A DNA stretch of 39,102 nucleotides from Brevundimonas sp. UBA5713. Its GTDB lineage: Bacteria; Pseudomonadota; Alphaproteobacteria; Caulobacterales; Caulobacteraceae. Positions 1 through 7,826 of this stretch are shown here, piece by piece; the first letter of the stretch is position 1; each line of letters begins with the position of its first letter. The DNA is taken from NCBI RefSeq assembly GCF_002419815.1, contig NZ_DIGV01000044.1, forward strand, positions 16,591-55,692, written 5' to 3'. The notes under the pieces are model-generated. The model was not told where the DNA came from and searched no databases. It saw only the letters and a program-made list of their open reading frames with translations. The translations under genes and the position numbers were made by a program.

Positions 1-149
1 CACGCCGCGCCAGCGACAAGGCCCTGGCCCTGGAACGCATGCGCCAGGCCGGTGCGCAGATCGTCTCGCGGGAGATGGTCGCCTTCGAGTGGATGGAACG
101 CGCCGGCACCGAGCTGTTCAAGAGCATCAGCCGCGAGTTCATCCGCTGA
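1..149 (+). CDS. Isochorismatase-family hydrolase, C-terminal fragment
   Basis: The reading frame enters from the left edge (first full codon at 3) and stops at TGA 147-149, leaving 48 residues. The segment from RMRQAGAQIVSREM to VAFEWMERAGTELFK resembles the C-terminal end of isochorismatase-like cysteine hydrolases (YcaC/nicotinamidase fold), where a strand ending in S/T-x-E-M-V is followed by F-E-W-L and a final Phe-Lys helix. The catalytic Asp, Lys and Cys would lie outside the window, so substrate cannot be judged. Codons end almost only in C or G, like the first half of the next gene and unlike the rest of the window. Family assignment is moderate. Confidence 0.5.
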   Translation, partial: RRASDKALALERMRQAGAQIVSREMVAFEWMERAGTELFKSISREFIR

Positions 150-228
150 GCCGGACGCTGCGAACCGACGGGCCGCGACCACCGTGCGTTGCTGAGGTCG
201 CGCCCGACCTTATGTGATGGAGAACCCC

Positions 229-1479
229 ATGTCCGACGACCTGGCCGGCTGGCTGGACTGGCTAAGAGCCCACCCCGAACTGCAGACGCTGCTCGCCAGC
301 GCCACGCTGATCTTCGCCGCCTGGCTGTCCAACTGGATCGTCAAGCGCATCCTCGTCCGCGGCCTGTACCACCTGTTGCAGCACACCCGCGAGAACAAGC
401 TGCAGGACTTCGGCGTCATCAAGCGGCTGTCGAACATCGTCCCGGCACTGGTGCTGTCGATCGGCGTCACGACCGTCCCAGGCCTGCCGGAAGGCGCCGT
501 GACCGTGGTGCGCAACGTCTGCGGCGGCTTCATCGTGCTGACCATCGCACTGGCCCTGGGCGCGGTGCTGGACATCATCAACCTGATCTACCAGCGCCGT
601 CCGGATGCGCGCCTGCACCCGATCAAGGGCTACCTGCAGGTGGTGAAGATCGTCGTCTATGCCATCGCGACGATCCTGATCATCGCCACGCTGATCGACC
701 GCTCGCCGCTGATCCTGCTCTCCGGTCTGGGTGCCATGGCCGCGGTGCTGATGCTGATCTTCCAGGACACCCTGCTGTCGCTGGTCGCCAGCGTGCAGAT
801 CACGTCCAACGACCTGATCCGCGTCGGCGACTGGGTGGAAATGCCGCAGCTCAATGCCGACGGCGACGTGATCGACATCGCCCTGCACACCGTCAAGGTG
901 CAGAACTGGGACAAGACCATCACCACCATTCCGACGTGGCGGTTGATCAATGAGTCCTACAAAAACTGGCGCGGTATGCAGGAGAGCGGTGGGCGCCGCA
1001 TCAAGCGCAGCCTTTTGATTGATCAGACCAGCGTGCGTTTCCTGACCGATGAGGAGCGCAATAACATGCGCCGCATCATGCTGATCGACGACTATCTGGC
1101 TTCCAAATCAGCCGAACTGGATGCGTGGAACAAGCAGTTGGTCGAGAGCGGTCGTGACCCAATCAACACGCGACGCGCCACCAATCTGGGCACTTTCCGC
1201 GCCTATGTGCAGCACTATCTGCGCACCCATACGCGCCTGAACCAGGGCATGACCCAGTTGGTGCGACAGTTGGAGCCGACCCCGCAGGGCCTGCCCATGG
1301 AGATCTACTGCTTCACCAATACGGTGGCGTGGAACGACTATGAAGCGATCCAGTCGGACATCTTCGATCACCTGCTGGCCATCTTGCCGGAGTTCGGCCT
1401 CAGACTGGCCCAGCAGCCGACAGGAGCGGATGTGTCGGAACTGATGAAAGCCTTGGGGCAGGGCACCAAGGCGCAATAA
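229..1479 (+). CDS. MscS-family mechanosensitive channel, YbdG type
   Basis: A 416-residue inner-membrane protein, close to the 415 residues of E. coli YbdG, a miniconductance channel acting in osmotic stress. Hydrophobic helices lie near residues 20-40, 65-90, 100-125, 150-170 and 175-200. The pore helix and beta domain follow, with the family hallmark NWDKTITTIPTWRLINESYK near residues 225-244. ATG 229 is chosen because GGAGA at 219-223 sits 5 bases upstream; in-frame GTG 214 and ATG 217 have no better site. Odd point: in about the first 240 codons only some seven end in T, whereas about 22 of the last 175 do, with the change at about 900-960 inside the most conserved motif. The gene may be a chimera of two genomes or a recombinant. 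Function is confident, integrity is not. Confidence 0.85.
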   Translation: MSDDLAGWLDWLRAHPELQTLLASATLIFAAWLSNWIVKRILVRGLYHLLQHTRENKLQDFGVIKRLSNIVPALVLSIGVTTVPGLPEGAVTVVRNVCGGFIVLTIALALGAVLDIINLIYQRRPDARLHPIKGYLQVVKIVVYAIATILIIATLIDRSPLILLSGLGAMAAVLMLIFQDTLLSLVASVQITSNDLIRVGDWVEMPQLNADGDVIDIALHTVKVQNWDKTITTIPTWRLINESYKNWRGMQESGGRRIKRSLLIDQTSVRFLTDEERNNMRRIMLIDDYLASKSAELDAWNKQLVESGRDPINTRRATNLGTFRAYVQHYLRTHTRLNQGMTQLVRQLEPTPQGLPMEIYCFTNTVAWNDYEAIQSDIFDHLLAILPEFGLRLAQQPTGADVSELMKALGQGTKAQ

Positions 1480-1508
1480 AAAAGGGGGCCAGTCGCGGCC
1501 CCCTTTTC
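1479..1508. terminator. Bidirectional hairpin terminator
   Basis: An 11-bp perfect stem AAAAGGGGGCC (1480-1490) pairs with GGCCCCCTTTT (1497-1507) across a 6-base loop. It has A-rich and T-rich flanks on both sides, so it can end the channel gene from the left and the frameshifted porin gene from the right. Confidence 0.9.
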
Positions 1509-1528
1509 CATGTGCGCGGTGCCTTGGC

Positions 1529-2229
1529 CTAGAAGCCGTAGGTCACACTGGCGACAAAGCGGTCGTTATGCTGTTCACCCGGAATGTTGGCGTCCGTGCC
1601 GTGCCAGCGCACGTCCAGACCCATCTTCGGGGTCACGGCATAGGTCACACCAGCGTTGTAGCCGGTGTAATCAATGTTGTTTTCCTGATCGCGATAGCCG
1701 ACCTCGACCGAGGCGGTCAGGCTGCGGCCCAAGGGATAGGCGATCTGGGCCGAGACCCCAGGACCATTCCTCGGTACCGCCCAGACCGTCGGGCGAATAT
1801 TCAGCGCGCAGGCGGGTCTTTACAGGACCTATGGCGCGCATGGCGTCGGCCTTGAACTCGAACGTGCCATCGTCAAAGCCGGTGTCGGCGTCGAGCAATG
1901 TCTTGTAGCTGGACTGCAGGTCGAAGTCGAAGCCAGCAAAGCTCGGGCGGGCACCGATCATGACGCCATAGCCCAGTTCCGAACCGCATGTTCAGTGTCT
2001 CGAAGGCCGGACCGGCGTAGATCGCGCCGCCTTCGCTGTGCCACAGGGCGCGGCCCCAGACCATGGCCTCGCCATCGGATTTGGAGATGTCACGCGCCCG
2101 GTTATCGGTGCCCGCGCCCATGTGGGCTTTCCACGAGCCTGACTGAGCAGAAGCCGCCGTGGCCGATGCGCCGGCCAGCAGGGAGACGGCCAGCGCCGCA
2201 GAGATCGCGAAGGGGGTAGGGAAACGCAT
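1529..2229 (-). pseudogene. TorF-like putative outer-membrane porin, broken by two single-base frameshifts
   Basis: Three overlapping minus-strand frames together match the intact porin next door. The first (from ATG 2229) has a signal peptide ending near ASAQS and runs through KAHMGAGTDNRA to YAGPAFETLNM. The second begins in effect at ARPSFAGFDFDL and reaches EYSPDGLGGTEEWSW. The third gives VEVGYRDQENNIDYTGYN and ends VTYGF, with the terminal Phe usual for outer-membrane beta-barrels. Removing one C from 1984-1985 and one C from the CCCC run 1756-1759 gives one frame of 232 residues, against 230 in the neighbour. The family (TIGR02001/Gcw_chp) is a putative porin class of unknown substrate. 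Either a recent pseudogene or two sequence errors; both breaks are extra bases in short runs, and the protein text on either side is undamaged. Confidence 0.8.
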
Positions 2230-2306
2230 GAATACTCCACTGCGTCCAGAAGGGAGGCGGCGGGGTAATGGCTTAGCTTGTGGCGCACAAGCTGTTGTAA
2301 ATACGT

Positions 2307-2336
2307 AAAAAAGGGAGCGCGAACGCTCCCTTTTTG
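2307..2336. terminator. Hairpin terminator between the two porin genes
   Basis: The stem GGGAGCG/CGCTCCC (2313-2319 with 2324-2330) has a 4-base loop and is flanked by an A-run and a T-run. It lies 28 bases past the stop of the intact porin gene on the minus strand and probably separates it from the frameshifted copy. Confidence 0.85.
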
Positions 2337-2363
2337 CGAAACCCGGATCGTCGAGCCGAGGTT

Positions 2364-3056
2364 TTAGAAGGCGTAGGCCAGACCGGCGACGACAGCGTCT
2401 TCATACTGTTTGCCTTGGCTCTGGGCGTCGGTACCGTGGTAGCGCACGTCCAGTTCCAGTTTCGGCGTCAGCATGTAGGAGACACCGATATTATAACCGG
2501 TGTAGCTGACCGAATTGGTCTGGTCGCGGTAGCCGAGTTCGGCGCTGGCGTTCAGGCGGTCGGTGAAGTCCCAGCCCGCACGGGCCGAAACCCACGTCCA
2601 CTGCTTGACCGAACCGGCACCGTCCGGCGAGTGCTGGACGCGCAGGCGACCGCTGGCCGGACCGATGGAGCGCTTCATGTCAGCGGTGAACTCCCACGCG
2701 TCATCGTCGACGCCCGGATTGGAATCCAGACGCCATTTGTGGGTGGCGTTCAGGTCAAAATCGAAACCGGCCCATTGCGGGCGCACGCCGCCGCCGATCC
2801 CCACTTCGACGTCAGAGCCATTGCTCTTGATGGTTTCAAAGGCGGGGCCAGCGTAGAACATGCCGTCGGCGCTGTTCCACAAGGCCTCGCCCCAGACCGA
2901 TGGCTTGCCGTCTGACTTGGACGCATCCTTGGAGCGGTTATCGGTGGTGACGCCCGCCGATACTTCCCATGAGGATTGGGCCTGAGCCGCCATCGGAAGG
3001 GTAAGGAGAGCAGCAGCCGTCAGGGCTGAGGTCAGGCAGATATTCTTCAGGCGCAT
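2364..3056 (-). CDS. TorF family putative porin
   Basis: A 230-residue protein with a cleavable signal peptide (residues 1 to about 26, ending AAQAQ) followed by alternating hydrophobic/polar beta-strands. A C-terminal LAYAF fits an outer-membrane beta-barrel. Internal landmarks shared with the broken neighbour are a TDNRSKD-like segment, YAGPAFET, WAGFDFDL, SPDGAG, ELGYRDQ, YTGYNIGVSY and DVRYHGTDA. The family is annotated as putative porin by homology to TorF; substrate is unknown. It starts 37 bases after the end of the nitronate monooxygenase gene on the same strand, so it may be read through from it. The tandem pair looks like a gene duplication in which this copy stayed intact. Confidence 0.8.
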   Translation of the reverse strand: MRLKNICLTSALTAAALLTLPMAAQAQSSWEVSAGVTTDNRSKDASKSDGKPSVWGEALWNSADGMFYAGPAFETIKSNGSDVEVGIGGGVRPQWAGFDFDLNATHKWRLDSNPGVDDDAWEFTADMKRSIGPASGRLRVQHSPDGAGSVKQWTWVSARAGWDFTDRLNASAELGYRDQTNSVSYTGYNIGVSYMLTPKLELDVRYHGTDAQSQGKQYEDAVVAGLAYAF

Positions 3057-3093
3057 GGGGGCTCGCTAAGCGTCTTGACGGGATCACGCTCGC

Positions 3094-4020
3094 TTAACGG
3101 CGTTTTGTGTCAAAATCCGAACAAGCTGATAAAAATTCATCTGTGAGCTGCCTAACTAGCTGTGCTGTAGGCAGCACGTTGTCGATGGCACCGACGCCAT
3201 GACCCGCCGACCAGACGGTTTTCCACGCCCGTGCCTCATTGCCCAGATCGACCTTGTGGTCGGGCAGGGACTTGGGGTCGATGCCGTTGGCCTGAAGCGA
3301 TTTGACCATGAAATTGGCGGGAATGCCCGAGACGGCAGGGGTATGCACAATGTCGGTCGCGCCGCTGTCGATGATCATCTGCTGGTATTCCGGCTCGGCC
3401 AGCGCCTCGGTCGTATTGATGAAGCGGGTGCCCATATAGGCAAAGTCCGCCCCCATCATGATGGCCGCGGCCACGTCGCGTCCGGTGGAGAGGCTGCCCG
3501 CCAGAATGATGGTGCCGTCATAAAAGCTGCGCACCTCATTGATCAGGGCGAACGGGTTGATGATCCCCGCATGGCCGCCCGCACCGCCTGCCACCAAGAT
3601 CAGGCCGTCAACGCCGGCCTCGGCCGCCTTTCTGGCGTGGCGGACCGTGGCGATGTCGTGGAACACCTTGCCGCCATAGGCCTGAATAGCCTTCACCACA
3701 TCGGCCACAGCCCCCAGCGAGGTGATGACCAGCGGCACCTGCTCCTCGACCGTGACCTTAAGGTCCTCCATGAGCCGGTCGTTGGTGTGGTGCACAATCA
3801 GGTTCACGCCATAGGCGGCCGCGTCGGGCGTCAGGCGCGATTTGATCTCGTGCAGCCACTCCCGATAGCCCTCGGTCGTGCGCTGGTTCAGCGACGGGAA
3901 GGTGCCGATGACCCCGCTGTTGCATGCCTCGACGACCAGATCCGGCCCTGAAACCAGAAACATCGGCGACGAGATCACGGGCAGCTTCAGCCCTTTCTGC
4001 AGCGAGGCGGGAATGGCCAT
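3094..4020 (-). CDS. Nitronate monooxygenase (2-nitropropane dioxygenase family)
   Basis: A 308-residue FMN-dependent TIM-barrel enzyme that oxidises alkyl nitronates, such as the natural toxin propionate-3-nitronate, to keto acids and nitrite. The N-terminal strand LPVISSPMFLVSGPDL places Pro and Met at the flavin. The phosphate-binding segment AGGAGGHAG (residues 144-152), the later GSLSTGRD loop and the MGTRF strand (196-200) are all present. ATG 4020 is preceded by a clear GGAGG. It is cytosolic, with no signal peptide. Many family members are promiscuous, so the physiological substrate is uncertain. It diverges from queF across a 268-base gap in which I see no convincing riboswitch. Confidence 0.9.
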   Translation of the reverse strand: MAIPASLQKGLKLPVISSPMFLVSGPDLVVEACNSGVIGTFPSLNQRTTEGYREWLHEIKSRLTPDAAAYGVNLIVHHTNDRLMEDLKVTVEEQVPLVITSLGAVADVVKAIQAYGGKVFHDIATVRHARKAAEAGVDGLILVAGGAGGHAGIINPFALINEVRSFYDGTIILAGSLSTGRDVAAAIMMGADFAYMGTRFINTTEALAEPEYQQMIIDSGATDIVHTPAVSGIPANFMVKSLQANGIDPKSLPDHKVDLGNEARAWKTVWSAGHGVGAIDNVLPTAQLVRQLTDEFLSACSDFDTKRR

Positions 4021-4288
4021 GGGTATCCTCCGGTGCGTTTTGTTTCGCTACGGATAACATGGTTTGCGGTCAGGTGAAGGCATCTGGTCGCTATTCGATA
4101 GCATCTGCGCATCGATGTGGAATGGCCTCAGAAGCGAAGGGCCGAAATCGCCGCTAAAATGATCTCGACCACGGCTATGATTTGAACCGAGAAGCTTCTC
4201 ATCTTATGTGGACCTGAAACATCAATGCGTTCCAGACCGGCTATGTTCGCTGGTTGAGCGCAAGGCGTAAATCAATCAACGGTATCCC

Positions 4289-4750
4289 ATGTCGCACTAT
4301 ACAGACGGCCTGTCGCAGCTCGGTACGCAGATTGCGGCACCGACCAATCCCGAAGAGGCCGTGCTGGAGCGGGTGCCCAATCCGCACAATGACACCCTGT
4401 ATGTGGCCCGCTTTACTGCGCCGGAGTTCACCAGCCTGTGCCCTGTGACGGGTCAGCCGGACTTTGCGCATCTGGTGATCGACTATGTGCCGGGAGACTG
4501 GCTGGTCGAGAGCAAGTCACTGAAGCTTTATCTGACGTCCTTCCGCAACCACGGTGCCTTCCACGAGGACTGCACCGTGTCGATCGGCCGTCGCATCAAT
4601 GATTTGCTGCAACCGAAGTGGCTGCGCATCGGTGGTTACTGGTATCCGCGCGGTGGTATCCCGATCGACGTCTTCTGGCAGTCGGGCCCGGCACCGGAAG
4701 GCGTCTGGATTCCGGAGCAGGGCGTGCCGACCTATCGCGGGCGCGGCTGA
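4289..4750 (+). CDS. queF: NADPH-dependent 7-cyano-7-deazaguanine reductase QueF
   Basis: QueF reduces preQ0 to preQ1 with two NADPH, the last free-base step of queuosine tRNA modification. At 153 residues it is the short single-domain form (YkvM type). Cys51 in SLCPVTGQPDFAH is the thioimide nucleophile, Asp58 the proton donor, and ESKSLKLYL (74-82) the QueF signature that binds NADPH. His92-Glu93 in NHGAFHED complete the substrate site. The start ATG 4289 gives the expected N-terminus but has no strong ribosome site. The next gene, rsgA, begins 37 bases downstream on the same strand and may be co-transcribed. Confidence 0.95.
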   Translation: MSHYTDGLSQLGTQIAAPTNPEEAVLERVPNPHNDTLYVARFTAPEFTSLCPVTGQPDFAHLVIDYVPGDWLVESKSLKLYLTSFRNHGAFHEDCTVSIGRRINDLLQPKWLRIGGYWYPRGGIPIDVFWQSGPAPEGVWIPEQGVPTYRGRG

Positions 4751-4787
4751 TGCGCGTCGGCGCTGATCGGATGTGGAGCGTGAGCCG

Positions 4788-5867
4788 ATGATCGAACAGT
4801 ACGGCTGGACCGATCATTTCGCGGACGTTTTCAAAGATAAATATGAGCCGTCAGGCTTCATTGCCGGTCGCCTGATCCTGCAACAGCGGGGCAGCTATAC
4901 GGTTGTGACCGATGAAGGTCAGGTCACGGCCCGCCCGACTGGTCGCCTGCTGCACGAGGCCGACGATATCGGCCAGCCGTGTGTAGGGGACTGGGTGGCG
5001 CTGCTGATGGACGAACAGGCCGGCATCGGCACGGTTCAGGCTATCCTGCCGCGCAAGTCCGCCTTGGTGCGCCGCGCTATCGAGGATGCTTCGCGCGCGA
5101 CGCAGATCATCGCCGCCAATGTCGATGTCGCCTTCATCGTCACCTCGCTGAATGCCGACATGAACCCGCGTCGGGTGCAGCGTTATCTGGCGGCTGTCCG
5201 CCAGAGCGGGGCGCGTCCGGTGGTGGTGCTGACCAAGGCCGATCTGGTCGAGGATGCCGAGGACAGGATCGCCGAGATCAAGGCGCTGGACAGCGGCATC
5301 GCCGTGGTCACGGTATCCGCTCGAACAGGGGCGGGGCTGGATGATTTCATTTCCCATGTTCAGGCAGGCCAGACCTGCGTGCTGATCGGATCATCGGGGG
5401 TGGGCAAGTCCACCCTGATCAATACGCTGCTTAGCGAAGACCGTATGGTCACGCGCGAAGTGCGCGAAACCGACGATCAGGGTCGCCATACCACCAGCCA
5501 CCGGGAACTGATCGTGCTGCCGTCCGGCGGCATGCTGATCGACACGCCGGGCATCCGCGAGGTTGGCCTGCTCGATAATGAAGAGGGCGTGGCGGAAGTC
5601 TTTGACGATGTCGAAGAACTGATGACCCAGTGCAAATTCAGCAATTGCTCGCACACGCGTGAGCCGGGCTGTGCGGTGCAGGGCGCGATCAAATCAGGCA
5701 AGCTCAGCGAAGAGCGCTGGACCCATTTCGTACAGTTGCGATTGGAGATGGCCGAGGCCAAGGACAAGATCGATCGCGCCGCACGCGACGTGGAAAAGCG
5801 CCGTCTGGCCCAGTCCCAGAAGACCTATCGCGCGACCAAGCGCAACTATCGCGGCATCAAGGACTGA
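4788..5867 (+). CDS. rsgA: Small ribosomal subunit biogenesis GTPase RsgA
   Basis: RsgA is a circularly permuted GTPase that checks late 30S subunit maturation. The motifs occur in permuted order: G4 TKAD (149-152), P-loop GSSGVGKST (201-209), G3 DTPG (252-255). The N-terminal third forms the OB fold. The C-terminal zinc site is Cys282, Cys287, His289, Cys295 in CKFSNCSHTREPGC, followed by a basic tail (KRNYRG) that would contact rRNA. ATG 4788 is preferred, with GGAG at 4774-4777; an in-frame GTG at 4773 would add five residues (MEREP) and cannot be excluded. Length 359 is usual for the family. Confidence 0.95.
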   Translation: MIEQYGWTDHFADVFKDKYEPSGFIAGRLILQQRGSYTVVTDEGQVTARPTGRLLHEADDIGQPCVGDWVALLMDEQAGIGTVQAILPRKSALVRRAIEDASRATQIIAANVDVAFIVTSLNADMNPRRVQRYLAAVRQSGARPVVVLTKADLVEDAEDRIAEIKALDSGIAVVTVSARTGAGLDDFISHVQAGQTCVLIGSSGVGKSTLINTLLSEDRMVTREVRETDDQGRHTTSHRELIVLPSGGMLIDTPGIREVGLLDNEEGVAEVFDDVEELMTQCKFSNCSHTREPGCAVQGAIKSGKLSEERWTHFVQLRLEMAEAKDKIDRAARDVEKRRLAQSQKTYRATKRNYRGIKD

Positions 5868-5975
5868 CCGGTCTCACGGCCGGTCAATTCCGATCACGCG
5901 AATATTCCGCAGATTTATGACCTGTCGGCTCGCGAACGGGCTAGAAGAAGGTTCATAGTCGAAAAGAGATCTCCC

Positions 5976-6305
5976 ATGACCGTCTACACAATCGTCTCCG
6001 CCAGCGCTGTTCAGGGCCAGGAGGAGGCCGAGGTCAACTCTCTGACCGACGCATTTGCCAACGAATCCGAGGTCATCGGCTATTCGCGCCGCATGGCCGA
6101 AGAGATGGTCGATATGGCCGATCAGCTTCAGCTGGACTTCGATTACAGCAGTGTCGCTGTGTACGAAGGCGACCTGATCGAAGAAGAGCTGACCCCCGAA
6201 CACGCCGCATTTGTCGGCCTGTGGGTGTTGGATGCTGAAGGTCCGGAATATGTCAGCGCCGCCGAATACGCAGCGGAAGACGCGGATGAAGGCGAAGACG
6301 CCTAA
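5976..6305 (+). CDS. Small acidic protein of unknown function
   Basis: This is a 109-residue, strongly acidic protein. The N-terminus TVYTIVSASAVQG looks like a beta-strand, the middle (residues 20-50) is a predicted amphipathic helix rich in Glu and Met, and the C-terminus is a Glu/Asp/Ala tail (AEDADEGEDA) likely to be disordered. There is no signal peptide, membrane segment or cysteine. It is probably a free-standing gene: 108 bases after rsgA, with its own terminator at 6318-6352 and ATG 5976 after a weak GAGA site. I do not recognise the family. Codon use matches the neighbours, so I take it as a real gene. Confidence 0.7.
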   Translation: MTVYTIVSASAVQGQEEAEVNSLTDAFANESEVIGYSRRMAEEMVDMADQLQLDFDYSSVAVYEGDLIEEELTPEHAAFVGLWVLDAEGPEYVSAAEYAAEDADEGEDA

Positions 6306-6317
6306 GTCCCGAAATCC

Positions 6318-6352
6318 GGCGATGGAGGCCAAACGCTTCCATCGCCATTTTT
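6318..6352. terminator. Hairpin terminator, convergent
   Basis: A 9-bp stem GGCGATGGA (6318-6326) pairs with TCCATCGCC (6338-6346), followed by ATTTTT on the plus strand. It ends the acidic-protein gene just before the convergent DUF4126 stop at 6356. Confidence 0.85.
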
Positions 6353-6355
6353 GTA

Positions 6356-6820
6356 TCAGCGACGCACCGCCCACGTCACAATGGCGGCCCCTGCGGCCAC
6401 GATCAGGGCGTCCTCGATCAGGCCGCTGCGGGTCTGGCCGATTTTCTTGATACCCTGTTTGCGCGCGGCCAGCGTGCCATAGGCCAGCGGCACGGCCGTG
6501 GCGATGGCGACGGTCGCCCCCTGATGGGCCTTGTTGCGCGGTGCCAGTGCCGCACCGGCGATCCCGGCACTCATCACCCGCGCCAGCAGACCCAGAAATA
6601 CGGTGCGGTCCGGCGCTGTCTTCATCTTGTCGCCGTACAGTTCACCTGCGCCCATGGCCAAGGCCCCAAACTTGAAAAGCGGATGTTCCAGCAGCCACAG
6701 CTTGCCCGGGATTTTAGCGCCCGCCAGTCGGGCACTGGCGATAGCCGCCATAGGGGTCATGGAACGGGCGCTGGCGACAGCACCGATCAGGACGGACGGT
6801 AAAAGGCCTTGATGGGTCAT
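6356..6820 (-). CDS. DUF4126-like small membrane protein
   Basis: A 154-residue membrane protein made of short Ala/Gly-rich hydrophobic segments (about residues 5-25, 45-65, 75-95, 100-120 and 135-152). The opening, with ASARSMTPMAAIASA near residue 12, matches the style of DUF4126 proteins, which begin with a helix carrying R-S-M-T-P/A. ATG 6820 is chosen because upstream residues from an alternative start at 6916 are polar, Arg-rich and non-conserved in character. No Shine-Dalgarno site is obvious. Function is unknown for the family. It diverges from the DUF817 gene with 112 bases between starts. Confidence 0.65.
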   Translation of the reverse strand: MTHQGLLPSVLIGAVASARSMTPMAAIASARLAGAKIPGKLWLLEHPLFKFGALAMGAGELYGDKMKTAPDRTVFLGLLARVMSAGIAGAALAPRNKAHQGATVAIATAVPLAYGTLAARKQGIKKIGQTRSGLIEDALIVAAGAAIVTWAVRR

Positions 6821-6932
6821 GTGAGGGACAACGCGTGGAAGCGCGGACCGGTCGTTTAGGGCGACGATTTTCCTAGCCCGAGACCAAAAACGGTCACATG
6901 GTTGGCGCGACTCCACAGGCTAAGACTTTGCG

Positions 6933-7805
6933 ATGATCCTGCCTCTCGAAACCTATGGCCGACGCTTGCTGGCGGGAGCGGAAATCTGGGCAGACCGTTC
7001 ACCGTGGCGCGGGGTCGCGTTCGAGTTCCTGTGGTTCGGGCTGAAACAGGCGTGGGCCTGCCTGTTTGGCGGTGCGCTTCTGGCGCTGATAATCGGCACC
7101 TATCTGTTTTGGCCGTCGGGCAGTGTGGTCAGCCGCTATGATTTTCTGGTGGTCGGAGCGGTGGCCATTCAAGCCCTGATGCTGCTGTTCAAGCTGGAGA
7201 CGTGGGAAGAGGCCAAGGTCATCTTCCTGTTCCATATCGCGGGCACGGTCATGGAGCTGTTCAAGACCTATCACGGCTCATGGATCTATCCCGAGGACAG
7301 CCTGCTGCGGATCGGGGCTGTGCCCCTGTTTTCGGGCTTTATGTATGCGGCGGTGGGCAGTTATATCGCCCGCGTCCAGCGTGTGTTCCACATCGGAGTG
7401 CGGCACTATCCGCCCATGTGGCAGACCTATCTGCTGGCGGCGGCCATCTATGTGAACTTCTTTGCCCATCACTGGCTGCCGGATGTGCGGATCGGCCTGT
7501 TTATCGCCACGGCGCTGGTTTTCGGACGGGGCTGGTTCTGGTTCAAGACCGACCGCAAGCGCCGTTCCATGCCGCTGTTGCTGGGCTATTTTCTGGTGGC
7601 GCTGTTCATCTGGATTGCCGAGAATCTCGCCACCTTTGGCCGTGCGTGGACCTATCCCGATCAGGCGGCGGGCTGGCAGATGGTGTCATGGGCCAAGTTC
7701 GGCAGCTGGTTTCTGCTGATGATTGTATCGGTGGTGCTGGTGTCGCTGGTGCACAAACCTGTGCCGGAAGATCAGGCGCGCGCCAATGAAAATGCCCGCC
7801 GCTGA
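6933..7805 (+). CDS. DUF817 family integral membrane protein
   Basis: A 290-residue polytopic protein with about eight hydrophobic segments and a charged C-terminal tail. Landmarks typical of DUF817 (PF05675; Bacillus YoaT is a member) are LKQAWACLFGGALL near residues 37-50, RYDFLVVGAVAIQAL, the polar-in-membrane GTVMELFKTYHGSWIYPE near 103-120 and FFAHHWLPDVR near 175. The buried Glu, His and Trp residues suggest a ligand- or ion-handling membrane core, but no function is established. ATG 6933 lacks a clear ribosome site. Confidence 0.8.
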   Translation: MILPLETYGRRLLAGAEIWADRSPWRGVAFEFLWFGLKQAWACLFGGALLALIIGTYLFWPSGSVVSRYDFLVVGAVAIQALMLLFKLETWEEAKVIFLFHIAGTVMELFKTYHGSWIYPEDSLLRIGAVPLFSGFMYAAVGSYIARVQRVFHIGVRHYPPMWQTYLLAAAIYVNFFAHHWLPDVRIGLFIATALVFGRGWFWFKTDRKRRSMPLLLGYFLVALFIWIAENLATFGRAWTYPDQAAGWQMVSWAKFGSWFLLMIVSVVLVSLVHKPVPEDQARANENARR

Positions 7806-7820
7806 GGCGACGGGCGTTTT
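7794..7820 (+). terminator. Hairpin terminator overlapping the DUF817 stop
   Basis: The sequence GCCCGCCGC (7794-7802) pairs with GCGACGGGC (7807-7815) with one mismatch and is followed by a TTTT run. The stem begins inside the last codons of the DUF817 gene and lies 12 bases from the convergent nitroreductase stop. Confidence 0.6.
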
Positions 7821-7826
7821 CAGTCT

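Noticed and set aside
4021..4288. PreQ1 riboswitch upstream of queF
   Set aside because: I looked for the short hairpin plus A-rich tail of preQ1 classes and found no convincing match; the perfect 12-base palindrome at 4189-4200 is too short to call.
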